64,000 nt of DNA from Parabacteroides sp. TM07-1AC (GTDB lineage Bacteria > Bacteroidota > Bacteroidia > Bacteroidales > Tannerellaceae), in assembly GCF_003480915.1 (NCBI RefSeq), contig NZ_QUKD01000007.1:124001-188000 (forward strand). The letters are read 5' to 3'. Positions within the stretch are counted from its first letter, which is position 1, and the number at the start of each line of letters is the position of its first letter. The notes beneath the pieces are model-generated. The model saw only the letters and a program-made list of their open reading frames with translations. It made no database searches and was not told where the DNA came from. Shown piece by piece: positions 27,268 through 36,573 of this stretch. The translations under genes and the position numbers were made by a program.

Positions 27268-27735
27268 TCAAATATTCTTTAACCCGTTACGACGACGGTA
27301 TTCGCTTGGCGTCATATTATACACAGCCTTGAAATTACGCACGAATGTCCGGGAATTATTAAAGCTGGCTTCTGATGCTACGACTTCAATCAACTTATTA
27401 GAGGGATCCAATAAAAGAGTGGATGCATAAATAACGCGCTGCCTATTTATGTATCCATGAAAAGCTACATCATCTTTTAGTCGAAGAATTTTATTCAATG
27501 ACTTCTTTTTGACATCGCATTGACGAACAATAATATTTACATTTATATCTTTATCCAGAAAATGCTTTTCTGTCACCACATATCGATGAATCTTATTATA
27601 TATTTCTACGTATTCTGTATTGTCTGAAGGCTCAGATATTTTATATTGCGGTATATGCCAGTTCAATATTAGTACACAAAAATAGTTGTCTGAGACTTTA
27701 ATTCCCCAAAAACGAAATTCTATTTTTTCATTCAT
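27268..27735 (-). CDS. Small AraC-type helix-turn-helix regulator
   Basis: A 155-aa protein. The C-terminal about 100 residues form an AraC/XylS DNA-binding domain with two HTH units, the second showing the signature FNNSRTFVRNFKAVYNMTPSEYRRR. The first HTH (NIIVRQCDVKKKSLNKIL) is followed by the linker helix NRQRVIYASTLLLDPSNKLIEVVASEA. The N-terminal about 50 residues have no recognised sensor domain and contain a hydrophobic strand (NYFCVLILNW). It is monocistronic, with the tRNA operon on one side and the divergent XRE-cupin gene on the other. Target genes are unknown. The domain is of the same general type as those at 38323 and 42943 but more diverged. Confidence 0.8.
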   Translation of the reverse strand: MNEKIEFRFWGIKVSDNYFCVLILNWHIPQYKISEPSDNTEYVEIYNKIHRYVVTEKHFLDKDINVNIIVRQCDVKKKSLNKILRLKDDVAFHGYINRQRVIYASTLLLDPSNKLIEVVASEASFNNSRTFVRNFKAVYNMTPSEYRRRNGLKNI

Positions 27736-27944
27736 ATGTTCACCATGTTAATCAGAAAATTTTAAGGGCAGACCCAGTATAGCTTATAGTAAACACTACA
27801 TACTAATATTAGATTTAGGTTTAGCGATAATAAATTCATACCCTATGACTAAAACAAATATAATATTTAACATCTTTATTTCCAAAGAAAATATCTAAAT
27901 ATCATTCTATCCCATATTTTCGTAGTCATTTTGCTTTTTATTTA

Positions 27945-27952
27945 TAACTTTG
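27945..27952 (+). promoter_or_regulatory. -7 promoter box of XRE-cupin gene
   Basis: TAACTTTG, an exact TAnnTTTG match, lies 32 nt upstream of the ATG at 27985. A clear -33 element at 19-21 bp is lacking. Confidence 0.45.
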
Positions 27953-27984
27953 GGGCAACATAAATATATTAATAATCTACGGAG

Positions 27985-28539
27985 ATGAACGAACAGATAA
28001 AACAGATAGCTGAGCGTCTGGCGGGATTGCGGGACGCACTGGAGATTACTCCTGAAGAGATCGCCAAGGTCTGTAACCTGACCACAGAGCAATACCTGGA
28101 ACTGGAAAGCGGCACAGTCGATATTTCAGTCAGCCTTTTACATCAGATTTCACAGGCATACGGGGTGGAACTTACTACCTTGATGTTTGGTGACGAACCT
28201 AAAATGAGTTCTTATTTTATTACCCGCAAAGGAAAAGGTATCGCTGTTGAACGTACCAAGGCCTACAAATACCAATCGCTGGCCGCCGGATTTGCCGGAC
28301 GTAAAGCCGACCCGTTCATGGTTACCGTTCATCCGAAACCGGAAAATGAGCCTATCTATCTGAATTCGCATCCCGGGCAGGAATATAATCTGATATTAAA
28401 GGGCCGCATGCTCCTGCAGATCAATAACAAAGATTTGATCCTGGAAGAAGGAGACAGTATCTATTTTAATTCCGAACTACCTCATGGTATGAAAGCGTTG
28501 GACGGAGAAAAAGTCAGTTTCCTGGCTATCATTTTATAA
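27985..28539 (+). CDS. XRE-family regulator with C-terminal cupin domain
   Basis: A 184-aa protein with an N-terminal lambda-repressor-type HTH (about 8-65; LRDALEITPEEIAKVCNLTTEQYLELESG) and a C-terminal cupin_2 beta-barrel (about 105-182; GQEYNLILKGRMLLQINNKDLILEEGDSIYFNSELPHGMKAL). The cupin keeps the PHG end motif that usually holds a metal-binding histidine. Such HTH-cupin regulators sense small metabolites. It is 12 nt upstream of an acyl-CoA synthetase gene, so it likely controls that enzyme in response to its acid substrate or CoA product. Confidence 0.9.
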   Translation: MNEQIKQIAERLAGLRDALEITPEEIAKVCNLTTEQYLELESGTVDISVSLLHQISQAYGVELTTLMFGDEPKMSSYFITRKGKGIAVERTKAYKYQSLAAGFAGRKADPFMVTVHPKPENEPIYLNSHPGQEYNLILKGRMLLQINNKDLILEEGDSIYFNSELPHGMKALDGEKVSFLAIIL

Positions 28540-28551
28540 ATACAAAAAGTC

Positions 28552-30207
28552 ATGTTAGAAAGATTCTTAGATCAGACGAGCTTTTCGTCGCAGGAAGATT
28601 TTATAAATAACTTCAAAATAAAAGTACCCGAAAACTTCAATTTCGGATATGACGTTGTAGATGCATGGGCCGCAGAAGAGCCAGGAAAAAAAGCTTTGTG
28701 CTGGACTAATGACCACGGCGAACATATTGATTTCACTTTCGCTGACCTGAAAAAATATACAGATCAGACGGCTGCTTATTTTCAATCTTTAGGCATCGGA
28801 CATGGCGATATGGTCATGCTGATCTTGAAACGCCGTTACGAATTTTGGTTTTCGATCATCGCACTACACAAGTTAGGGGCAGTCGTTATCCCGGCCACTC
28901 ACTTGTTAACAAAAAAAGATATTGTCTATCGCAATAACGCAGCCGATATAAAAATGATCGTTTGTGCCGGCGAAGATATTATCACCAAACATATTATCGA
29001 TGCACTGCCGGAATCTCCGACTATTGAGAAATTAGTTTCCGTAGGTCCGGAAATACCGGAAGGTTTCGAAGATTTCCATAAAGGGATCGAGAATGCTGCG
29101 CCATTCGTTCGCCCGTCTCATCCGAACAGTAATGATGATATTTCATTGATGTATTTTACATCCGGAACGACAGGTAATCCGAAAATGGTAGCACACGATT
29201 TCACTTATCCGCTGGGACATATCGTAACCGGTAGTTTCTGGCACAACCTGCATCGTGACAGCCTCCATCTGACTATCGCCGATACCGGTTGGGGAAAAGC
29301 CGTTTGGGGAAAACTATACGGACAATGGATTGCCGGAGCGACCGTATTCGTTTACGATCATGAGAAATTCACTCCTGCCGATATGTTGCAGATGATCCAG
29401 GATTACAAGATCACCTCTTTGTGTGCACCTCCTACGATCTTCCGCTTTCTGATCCGCGAAGACATGACGAAGTACGATCTGTCTTCCCTGCAATATTGTA
29501 CAATTGCCGGCGAAGCACTGAACCCTGCCGTATTTGAAGCATTCTATAAACTGACAGGCATCAAATTGATGGAAGGATTCGGACAGACGGAAACGACATT
29601 GACAGTTGCTACATTCCCATGGATGGAACCGAAACCCGGTTCTATGGGTGTACCTAATCCACAATATGATGTAGATCTGATCCGACCGGACGGAAGTCGC
29701 GCAGAAGACGGCGAGCAGGGACAAATCGTTATCCATACGACCCAGGGCAAACCGATCGGTCTGTTCAAAGAATATTACCGCGATGCCGAACTGACTCACG
29801 AAGCCTGGCATGATGGCATGTATTATACAGGCGACGTTGCCTGGCGTGATGAAGATGGTTATCTGTGGTTTGTCGGCCGTGCCGACGATGTGATCAAAAG
29901 TTCCGGTTACCGTATCGGACCGTTCGAAGTGGAAAGCGCACTGATGACACACCCGGCTGTTGTCGAATGTGCGATTACAGGGGTACCCGACGAAATTCGC
30001 GGACAGGTGGTAAAAGCGACGATTGTACTGGCGAAGGATTACAAGGAAAAGGCAGGCGAAGCATTGATCAAAGAGTTACAGGATCATGTAAAACGTGTTA
30101 CAGCTCCGTATAAATATCCCCGTGTAGTTGAATTTGTCGAAGAATTGCCTAAAACCATCAGCGGAAAGATCCGTCGTGTGGAAATCAGGGATAAAGATAA
30201 GAAATAG
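28552..30207 (+). CDS. AMP-forming acyl-CoA synthetase
   Basis: A 551-aa member of the ANL superfamily, which activates a carboxylate as an acyl-AMP and transfers it to CoA. Motifs are the P-loop-like [15 protein letters not shown] (near 200), the FGQTETT adenine-binding motif, the [37 protein letters not shown] hinge region and the catalytic lysine in [10 protein letters not shown] near the C-terminus. It resembles the medium-chain/acetyl-type acyl-CoA synthetases rather than Acs itself. The preceding XRE-cupin regulator is co-transcribed. The chain length accepted is not predictable here. Confidence 0.92.
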   Translation: MLERFLDQTSFSSQEDFINNFKIKVPENFNFGYDVVDAWAAEEPGKKALCWTNDHGEHIDFTFADLKKYTDQTAAYFQSLGIGHGDMVMLILKRRYEFWFSIIALHKLGAVVIPATHLLTKKDIVYRNNAADIKMIVCAGEDIITKHIIDALPESPTIEKLVSVGPEIPEGFEDFHKGIENAAPFVRPSHPNSNDDISLMYFTSGTTGNPKMVAHDFTYPLGHIVTGSFWHNLHRDSLHLTIADTGWGKAVWGKLYGQWIAGATVFVYDHEKFTPADMLQMIQDYKITSLCAPPTIFRFLIREDMTKYDLSSLQYCTIAGEALNPAVFEAFYKLTGIKLMEGFGQTETTLTVATFPWMEPKPGSMGVPNPQYDVDLIRPDGSRAEDGEQGQIVIHTTQGKPIGLFKEYYRDAELTHEAWHDGMYYTGDVAWRDEDGYLWFVGRADDVIKSSGYRIGPFEVESALMTHPAVVECAITGVPDEIRGQVVKATIVLAKDYKEKAGEALIKELQDHVKRVTAPYKYPRVVEFVEELPKTISGKIRRVEIRDKDKK

Positions 30208-30221
30208 AAGATTACACGAAA

Positions 30222-31307
30222 ATGACATATCAGTTTACACGGATAGCAGTAAAGATAGGAAGTAACGTACTGACAAGAAAAGACGGTTCCCTCGATGTCA
30301 CGCGCATGTCGGCATTAGTCGATCAGGTTGCGGAACTGCATCGACACGGGGTAGAAGTGGTTTTGATTTCTTCCGGAGCAGTAGCCTCCGGAAGAAGCGA
30401 AGTGAAACCCGGAAAGAAGCTCGATGCCGTCTCTGCCCGCCAGCTCTATTCAGCAGTAGGACAGGCTAAATTGATCAATCGTTACTTCGAGTTATTCCGC
30501 GAACATAAGATCGCTTGCGGCCAGGTTCTCACGACAAAGGAGAACTTTGGCAGCCGCACGCATTACCTCAACCAGAAACATTGCATGGAGGTAATGCTTG
30601 ACAATAAGGTGATACCCATTGTAAACGAAAACGATACAATATCCGTTACAGAACTGATGTTTACCGATAATGACGAATTGTCCGGCCTGATCGCTACTAT
30701 GATGGGGATGGATGCGCTTATTATCCTGAGTAATATCGACGGTATCTACAATGGCAATCCGGCTGATCCGACAGCAACGGTTATCCGGGAGATTGACGGT
30801 GGCAAACAGGATCTTTCAGAATATGTACAGACCAGCAAGTCTTCTTTCGGACGCGGCGGCATGTTGACCAAATGTTCTATTGCACAGAAAGTAGCTGACG
30901 AAGGTATCACTGTGATCATTGCAAACGGCAAAAAGGAGAATATCCTGCCTGCGTTACTGGCCAAAGGTAGTCAGACAGTATGCACACGTTTCATACCGGC
31001 AGCCAAACCTGTCAGCAGTGTTAAGAAATGGATCGCCCACTCCGAAGGCTTTGCCAAAGGAGAGATACATATCAATCGGGGAACAGAAGAAGCCCTGACC
31101 GGCAGCAAGGCCACCAGCCTGTTACTGGTAGGTGTCACCGCTATCATCGGAGACTTCGAGAAGAATGATATTGTAAAGATCATCAATGAAGCAGGCGTAC
31201 AGATCGGTGTCGGGTGTGCCGGATACGATAGCCGGGAAGCTACCGGTCTGATCGGTCAACGCGATTTGAAACCGCTTGTTCACTACGATTACTTATATCT
31301 GGATTAA
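30222..31307 (+). CDS. proB: Glutamate 5-kinase
   Basis: The 361-aa first enzyme of proline synthesis, phosphorylating L-glutamate. The amino-acid-kinase domain (about 1-255) carries AVKIGSNVLTRKDGSLD, VVLISSGAVASG, VIPIVNENDTISV with FTDNDELSGLIATMMGMDALIILSNIDGIYNG and the glycine-rich SSFGRGGMLTK. A PUA domain (about 275-355) follows, as in long-form ProB. It precedes proA, with an inverted repeat in the 138-nt spacer. Proline feedback inhibition is known for the family. Confidence 0.97.
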   Translation: MTYQFTRIAVKIGSNVLTRKDGSLDVTRMSALVDQVAELHRHGVEVVLISSGAVASGRSEVKPGKKLDAVSARQLYSAVGQAKLINRYFELFREHKIACGQVLTTKENFGSRTHYLNQKHCMEVMLDNKVIPIVNENDTISVTELMFTDNDELSGLIATMMGMDALIILSNIDGIYNGNPADPTATVIREIDGGKQDLSEYVQTSKSSFGRGGMLTKCSIAQKVADEGITVIIANGKKENILPALLAKGSQTVCTRFIPAAKPVSSVKKWIAHSEGFAKGEIHINRGTEEALTGSKATSLLLVGVTAIIGDFEKNDIVKIINEAGVQIGVGCAGYDSREATGLIGQRDLKPLVHYDYLYLD

Positions 31308-31323
31308 CAGATTATGACTGAAA

Positions 31324-31425
31324 GTAACCTTTCCCCTCTTGAGAGGGGGTAGGGGGTGTGTTATTTTCAGGCAAACAAACAAATATTACACACCCCCTTT
31401 CCCCTCTCAAGAGGGGAAAAGTTAC
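31324..31425. repeat. 38-nt inverted repeat between proB and proA
   Basis: Arms at 31324-31361 and 31388-31425 are complementary at 35 of 38 positions, with a 26-nt spacer. Each arm also holds its own shorter palindrome (CCCCTCTTGAGAGGGG and CCCCTCTCAAGAGGGG). It can fold as one long hairpin or two small ones. In-frame translation through it would add about 30 residues to ProA, which the family lacks. Confidence 0.85.
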
Positions 31426-31445
31426 AACCGGTTAATAAACATGAC

Positions 31446-32696
31446 ATGGTAATCAATCACTTATTAAAGCAAAGCGTTACAGCATCCCGTCAACTTATCA
31501 CGTTAAGTGACGAAGCGATAAACCGTATACTGACTGATACAGCAGACGAGCTGATGAACAGGCAGGCAGAAGTTCTTACGGCAAACGAGAAAGACCTCGC
31601 CCGTATGGACCCCACCAACCCAAAATACGACCGTCTGAAACTGACAGCCGACCGTCTGGCCGGCATTGCCGGAGACATGCGGAATGTAGCCTCACTCCCC
31701 TCTCCGCTCGGTAAAGTGATTAGTAAAGCTACCCGTCCGAACGGCATGGTGATCCGTAAAGTATCGGTACCATTCGGAGTGATAGGCGTTATCTACGAAG
31801 CACGTCCGAACGTCACTTTCGATGTATTCTCTTTATGTTTCAAAAGCGCAAACGCCTGTGTACTAAAAGGTGGTTCGGATGCCGACGACTCCAATCGTGC
31901 ACTGGTTGCTATCATCCATTCCGTATTGGAACGCCACGGTATCAACCCAGCCGTTTGTACTTTATTGCCTCCCGAACGGGAAGCGACTACGGAATTGTTG
32001 AATGCCGTCGGCCTGGTAGACCTTATCATTCCCCGTGGCAGCAGTTCGCTGATCAATTTCGTACGCGACAATGCCCGCGTGCCGGTTATCGAAACAGGGG
32101 CCGGTATCTGTCATACCTATTTTGACAAGGACGGAGATAAAGAAAAGGGACAAGCCATCGTAAACAACGCCAAGACCCGCCGGGTAAGCGTTTGCAATGC
32201 ATTGGATTGTCTGATCATCCATCAGGAACGGCTCAACTATCTTCCCTTTATCTGTGACAAACTGAGAGATAGTAATGTCACGATCTATGCGGATGAGCAG
32301 GCTTTCACCGCTTTGTCGGGACAATATCCGTCAGCACTGCTGCAACCGGCCAACAAAGACAGTTTCGGCACCGAGTTCCTCGACTACAAGATGAGTATCC
32401 GTACCGTAGCATCGCTTGAAGAAGCACTGGAACATATCGCCCGTTACAGTTCCAAACATAGTGAAAGTATCGTCAGCGAGTCATCCGAAGCTATCCGCCT
32501 GTTCCAGCAACAGGTAGATGCAGCCTGTGTCTATGCCAACGTATCGACCGCTTTCACCGACGGCGCGCAGTTCGGTTTCGGGGCCGAAATCGGTATCAGT
32601 ACGCAGAAGTTACATGCCCGTGGACCGATGGCTTTACCGGAATTGACTACCTATAAGTATATTATTGAAGGGGACGGACAGATAAGGAAATCCTGA
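31446..32696 (+). CDS. proA: Glutamate-5-semialdehyde dehydrogenase (gamma-glutamyl phosphate reductase)
   Basis: A 416-aa NADPH-dependent enzyme reducing gamma-glutamyl phosphate to glutamate semialdehyde, the second step of proline synthesis. The aldehyde-dehydrogenase fold shows [22 protein letters not shown] and [11 protein letters not shown]. The catalytic cysteine is in [13 protein letters not shown], and a [21 protein letters not shown] segment closes the domain. I use the ATG giving [10 protein letters not shown], because the longer in-frame start at 31356 lies inside the intergenic inverted repeat. It pairs with proB; proC is not in the window. Confidence 0.96.
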   Translation: MVINHLLKQSVTASRQLITLSDEAINRILTDTADELMNRQAEVLTANEKDLARMDPTNPKYDRLKLTADRLAGIAGDMRNVASLPSPLGKVISKATRPNGMVIRKVSVPFGVIGVIYEARPNVTFDVFSLCFKSANACVLKGGSDADDSNRALVAIIHSVLERHGINPAVCTLLPPEREATTELLNAVGLVDLIIPRGSSSLINFVRDNARVPVIETGAGICHTYFDKDGDKEKGQAIVNNAKTRRVSVCNALDCLIIHQERLNYLPFICDKLRDSNVTIYADEQAFTALSGQYPSALLQPANKDSFGTEFLDYKMSIRTVASLEEALEHIARYSSKHSESIVSESSEAIRLFQQQVDAACVYANVSTAFTDGAQFGFGAEIGISTQKLHARGPMALPELTTYKYIIEGDGQIRKS

Positions 32697-32733
32697 ACCT
32701 AGAAATACCTTTCCTCAGATCAATACGACAACT

Positions 32734-32774
32734 TCTCCCTTACCCGGACTATTTCCTCTTCCAGCTAAGGGAGA
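32734..32774 (+). terminator. Possible terminator after proA
   Basis: TCTCCCTTA (32734-32742) and TAAGGGAGA (32766-32774) form a perfect 9-bp stem with a 23-nt loop, followed by TTTACTTTTATCTT. The loop is long for an intrinsic terminator, but the place, between proA and the next operon, fits. Confidence 0.5.
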
Positions 32775-32819
32775 TTTACTTTTATCTTACGACTAACATC
32801 ATATCTCAATTTCTATCCA

Positions 32820-32827
32820 TATATTTG
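32820..32827 (+). promoter_or_regulatory. -7 promoter box of the TonB-receptor operon
   Basis: TATATTTG, an exact TAnnTTTG match. It lies on top of the first possible start codon of the receptor frame (32825), which therefore cannot be the true start. Confidence 0.5.
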
Positions 32828-32878
32828 CTATCCCGAGGCACTAGTAAAGATATGGATTATTATATGCAGACATCCCAC

Positions 32879-35353
32879 ATGATATTCTACCGGTTCGTCT
32901 TGTCCGGTTTATTATTACTTATTTCTTATACGCCGGGATATAGTGAGGAATCTCGTCTGTCACAACCAGTCGACACACTCTCTTTCCACCTACCTGACGT
33001 TGTAGTGACCGCCATTGAAGGGAAAGGAGTGGGAAGTGTGTCGTTGTTGCCTCCCTCTGCCATAGAACATGTACAACCTTTCAGCGTCGCTGACCTGATG
33101 CAGCTCCTACCGGGAGGACTGACGATCAATTCTTCTTTTGGTCAACCTCAATACTTTGCAATCAGGGAAATTACACTGAACAATGGACTGAATAACCTGT
33201 ACCCTCAGGATGCTGAACAGGTACAGATCGTGCTTGACGGTTCACCACTACATAGCAATACGGACATTGGAAATCCGTTCAGCGGTGCAGATACCCGTTT
33301 CCTTTCCATGAATGAAGTAGAGCAGGCAGAGGTTGTCCGTGGTATTCCCTCGGCCCGTTACGGAAATCTCACCAATGGAATGTTGTTGCTAAAAACCCGT
33401 AGTGGTAAAATGCCTCTTACTGCCGGTATACGCTACAACCCAAACATGAAGCAATACACAGCAGGAAAAGGCTTCGTCATTTCTCCTCCCGGACACACGT
33501 TGAACCTGCTGGCCGACTATACTGCACAAGGTAATTTCCACACCGGAGGGCTTCGTTTGGCTAATACCTACCACTGGCAACCGGGAGGTCATCCGCTAAC
33601 AGCACGATTCGATTATTACGTAAGAATAGGTAATCTAAAAAGCTATGCCAGCGAAGAAAACCATATCCGACAAAAATTGCAAAACCACCGGTTGACCTTC
33701 AACGGAGAATGGAAACCCGGTAAACCATTACTCGAAAGTCTTTCATTCCGTGCCGACTTCTCTGCCTCTAAAACGGTGGAGGACAAATATTACGTACCGT
33801 TTGCCCAGCAAGTCTACACCCGCTCGACCGTCACTGGTGAAAGCGTAGCACAGGTATTGCCTGCCCGTTACATCTGTCGCGAACTACGCGAAGGGCTACC
33901 GGTCTATACCGAAATGGAAATACATGCCATCACACAACGTCCTTTGCCTTCATCCGGAAGCCGGATAGAGCTAAGCACCGGAATCACTTGGCGCAGCGAA
34001 GGTAACCGAGGTAACGGATTACAATTCGACTTCGAACGCCCGCCGAGCGACTCCCCCCGTCCCCGTTCCTATAAAGAAATACCTTTCTTGCATAGCGGTG
34101 CGGCTTTTGCTGAAGCAGTCTTCCACGGACCTTATGCAACGGTACAGGCCGGAATACGTTACCACGGCCTCGGGTGCAAGGATTACGGCTGGCTGGGAAG
34201 TGTCGAACCCCGCCTCAACCTATCGTGGACAGCCTTTTCTTCATCCCGCTACCAACTACGACTGAAAGGGGGCGCCGGACTGATGGGATATATGCCAACC
34301 AACGAAATGCTCTATCCCTCGCCGGTTTACAACGACCGTACAAGTTTTTACTATAACGATCCAAAGGAAGGCAACTCACTCGCCATTGTCTATACCCATG
34401 TATCGGATGATAGAAAAAACACCAGTCTCCGCCCCACGATCAACCGGAAATTCGAGACCGGTTTCATTCTCGGATCTCCCCTAGTAAATCTCGACCTGAC
34501 AGGTTTCTATGAGCGGAAAACAGGAGGTTTCACCTTTATGACCGATTACCGGCCTTATACGTACCGGGCGTATGAATACCAAAGCGAAACAGGACTTCAT
34601 CCCGAATACCGTAACGGGCAGGTATGGGTAAACGGGCAACCGGTTCCCTACCGGAACCGACACAGCTTTACAGCCGTCAGCACCCCGGCAAATGCAGAGA
34701 CAACAACCAAGCATGGTGTCGAAATGACCGCCGACTTCGGTACGTTCCATCCCCTGCTTACCTCTCTGGTTATAGACGCGCAATGGCTCCGTATCAGCAA
34801 CAAAACCGACCTGTTGACGGCCCATACCGAATCAGGCGAGATTAACGGAGAAAGTTATGCATATGTCGGCTATTATGATAAAGGATACAACTCCAAAGGT
34901 AATAAGTTGATCACTGAACAACTCAGCACCAATTGCCGTTTCATTACCCGCATACCCCGTATTGGGCTGGTGACGACACTTACCCTGCAAATGGTTTGGA
35001 TGCAACGTTCCCGATGGTACTACAACGATGGAAACGAAACAGAAATCTGGCCCGTCTACTGGTGCGGAGCGGACGGTATCCGCCACCCGTTCACCGAAAC
35101 AGAGAAAGCCGATCCCGATTTCTCTAAATTACTCATAATTGGTAATCCCAATGATTTTTTACAGGATACATACAAACCCTACGGTTTGATCAACCTCCGT
35201 GTCAGCAAAGAGTTCAGCCGCTATGTCACCCTGTCTTTCTTCTCCAACAACCTTGGGGATATGCGCCCGGTGCGCCTCGTTGCTAGCACGGGAAATTATC
35301 TGCGCCAAAATCCTTCTCCTTTCTTCGGATTGGAAATGCAAATAAAACTATAA
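32879..35353 (+). CDS. TonB-dependent receptor without CarboxypepD_reg domain
   Basis: An outer-membrane receptor of about 824 aa. The preferred start gives the signal peptide MIFYRFVLSGLLLLISYTPG; ATGs at 32852 and 32867 are alternatives, and 32825 is ruled out by the promoter box. The plug (about 40-170) shows FSVADLMQLLPGG, QVQIVLDGSPLHSN and VEVVRGIPSARYGNLTNGML-type features in the form EQAEVVRGIPSARYG. A large beta-barrel ends in FFGLEMQIKL. It is the first gene of a unit with DUF4876 and DUF6850 proteins (10 and 16 nt spacings), a trio seen in other Bacteroidales. No SusD is present and the ligand is unknown. Confidence 0.9.
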   Translation: MIFYRFVLSGLLLLISYTPGYSEESRLSQPVDTLSFHLPDVVVTAIEGKGVGSVSLLPPSAIEHVQPFSVADLMQLLPGGLTINSSFGQPQYFAIREITLNNGLNNLYPQDAEQVQIVLDGSPLHSNTDIGNPFSGADTRFLSMNEVEQAEVVRGIPSARYGNLTNGMLLLKTRSGKMPLTAGIRYNPNMKQYTAGKGFVISPPGHTLNLLADYTAQGNFHTGGLRLANTYHWQPGGHPLTARFDYYVRIGNLKSYASEENHIRQKLQNHRLTFNGEWKPGKPLLESLSFRADFSASKTVEDKYYVPFAQQVYTRSTVTGESVAQVLPARYICRELREGLPVYTEMEIHAITQRPLPSSGSRIELSTGITWRSEGNRGNGLQFDFERPPSDSPRPRSYKEIPFLHSGAAFAEAVFHGPYATVQAGIRYHGLGCKDYGWLGSVEPRLNLSWTAFSSSRYQLRLKGGAGLMGYMPTNEMLYPSPVYNDRTSFYYNDPKEGNSLAIVYTHVSDDRKNTSLRPTINRKFETGFILGSPLVNLDLTGFYERKTGGFTFMTDYRPYTYRAYEYQSETGLHPEYRNGQVWVNGQPVPYRNRHSFTAVSTPANAETTTKHGVEMTADFGTFHPLLTSLVIDAQWLRISNKTDLLTAHTESGEINGESYAYVGYYDKGYNSKGNKLITEQLSTNCRFITRIPRIGLVTTLTLQMVWMQRSRWYYNDGNETEIWPVYWCGADGIRHPFTETEKADPDFSKLLIIGNPNDFLQDTYKPYGLINLRVSKEFSRYVTLSFFSNNLGDMRPVRLVASTGNYLRQNPSPFFGLEMQIKL

Positions 35354-35363
35354 ATATAGAGAT

Positions 35364-36557
35364 ATGACAACACAACTCAAATACATAAAACTATGCCTGC
35401 TTTTCCTACTGCTTACAGCAGGATGTTCGGAAGTCCCTTTCGATAGCCGGGTCATACACATCCGCCTCGTGACAACGGACAATACTCCGGAACTTCCGCT
35501 CAATAATATCCCGATCGTCATAAAAAACCAAACCATCGGCAACTCATACACGCAAGCGACCGACATTGACGGGAAAGCAGATATTAAGATCTCTCCGGGA
35601 ATCTGTTCCGTCAGTTTCTCCCACCGATTGACAAAAGGCATGACTACCTATAACCTCAGTGGAGGATTGGCAAGTCTCACGGTAGAGCCTGGAAACCAGG
35701 ATCTATATCTGGAACTACCAGTTTCTCAGACTACCGCCCCACAGCTGGTGATAGAAGAACTCTATTTCAGCGGTTGTATGCGAATTGACGATAAAACCCA
35801 TTATACTTCCGATCAGTATCTGGCGATTGCAAATAACTCCGACCAGACCGTTTACCTCGATGGCCTCTGTATCGCTCAGGCCGCTCCTTACACGACAGCA
35901 AAACCGTCAAGCTGGATGCAATTGACTGACATGAAGGAGATTCCTCTCGCGATGATGTGCTGGCAGTTCCCCGGCAACGGTACCGACAATCCGCTCGAAC
36001 CCGGTCAGCGACAAATTATCGCTACAAATGCAGTCGACCATACTTCCGGTCCGGCAGGTGTTGCCGCATCACTGGACCTCTCGCATGTAGAATGGGCCTT
36101 TTGGAACGCTGCCTTGACCTCGAGCCAAATCACCGCCGGTGTACGCCCTCTGAATCTAGTCTGGCATGGCAGTGCAAAAGTATATGCCCTGACAGTCAGT
36201 GGTCCGACCGTACTGCTCTTCCTGCCCCAAAGTGATATGACCGCCTGGGTTGCCGACAACAGTCACATAGGAACTGAGCCGGAGACTACCTCCAAGTTAC
36301 AATATTTATATATCCCAGCCGAATGGGTAATCGATGTCGCCAACTTCGTCACCTCTGCGGTACAGACAGCCAACAGTCGTATCCCCCTCACGATGGACCC
36401 GTCCCCCGGCTTGGCCGGCCCTACCGGTAGCGGTTTTGCCTGGCGAAGAGAGCACCGGAAAGAGGGAAACCGTACCGTTTGGGAAACGGGAAGAGGAACC
36501 TCTCGTGACTTCAGTCGGCAACAACCAAGTATGAAAGACAATTCCGGTACAAACTAA
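35364..36557 (+). CDS. DUF4876 lipoprotein
   Basis: A 397-aa lipoprotein (lipobox LTAGC, Cys21). An N-terminal beta-sandwich region (about 28-125; TLPLNNIPIVIKNQ-like strand pattern) is followed by the DUF4876 (PF16215) core. Visible core segments are PQLVIEELYFSGC, DQYLAIANNSDQTVYLDGLCIAQAAPY and the repeated LVWHGSAKVYALTVSGPTVLLF. The family is found beside TonB-dependent receptors in Bacteroidetes and is presumed to be a surface or periplasmic partner of the receptor; no function is established. Translationally linked to the receptor (10 nt) and to the DUF6850 barrel (16 nt). Confidence 0.85.
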   Translation: MTTQLKYIKLCLLFLLLTAGCSEVPFDSRVIHIRLVTTDNTPELPLNNIPIVIKNQTIGNSYTQATDIDGKADIKISPGICSVSFSHRLTKGMTTYNLSGGLASLTVEPGNQDLYLELPVSQTTAPQLVIEELYFSGCMRIDDKTHYTSDQYLAIANNSDQTVYLDGLCIAQAAPYTTAKPSSWMQLTDMKEIPLAMMCWQFPGNGTDNPLEPGQRQIIATNAVDHTSGPAGVAASLDLSHVEWAFWNAALTSSQITAGVRPLNLVWHGSAKVYALTVSGPTVLLFLPQSDMTAWVADNSHIGTEPETTSKLQYLYIPAEWVIDVANFVTSAVQTANSRIPLTMDPSPGLAGPTGSGFAWRREHRKEGNRTVWETGRGTSRDFSRQQPSMKDNSGTN

Positions 36558-36573
36558 GTAACAACTTTTTACG

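Noticed and set aside
27108..27332. 74-codon plus-strand frame upstream of the small AraC-type gene
   Set aside because: It is lysine-rich with no recognisable features and overlaps the 3' end of the well-supported minus-strand gene at 27268.
30000..32700. Riboswitch or attenuator for proline genes
   Set aside because: No leader peptide or recognisable riboswitch; only the proB-proA inverted repeat is present.
32767..32827. AraC-type half-sites upstream of the TonB receptor at 32879
   Set aside because: At the position predicted from the other three operators (about 53 bp before the -7 box) no TACCANATCGT-like sequence is present, so this operon is not included in the proposed regulon.
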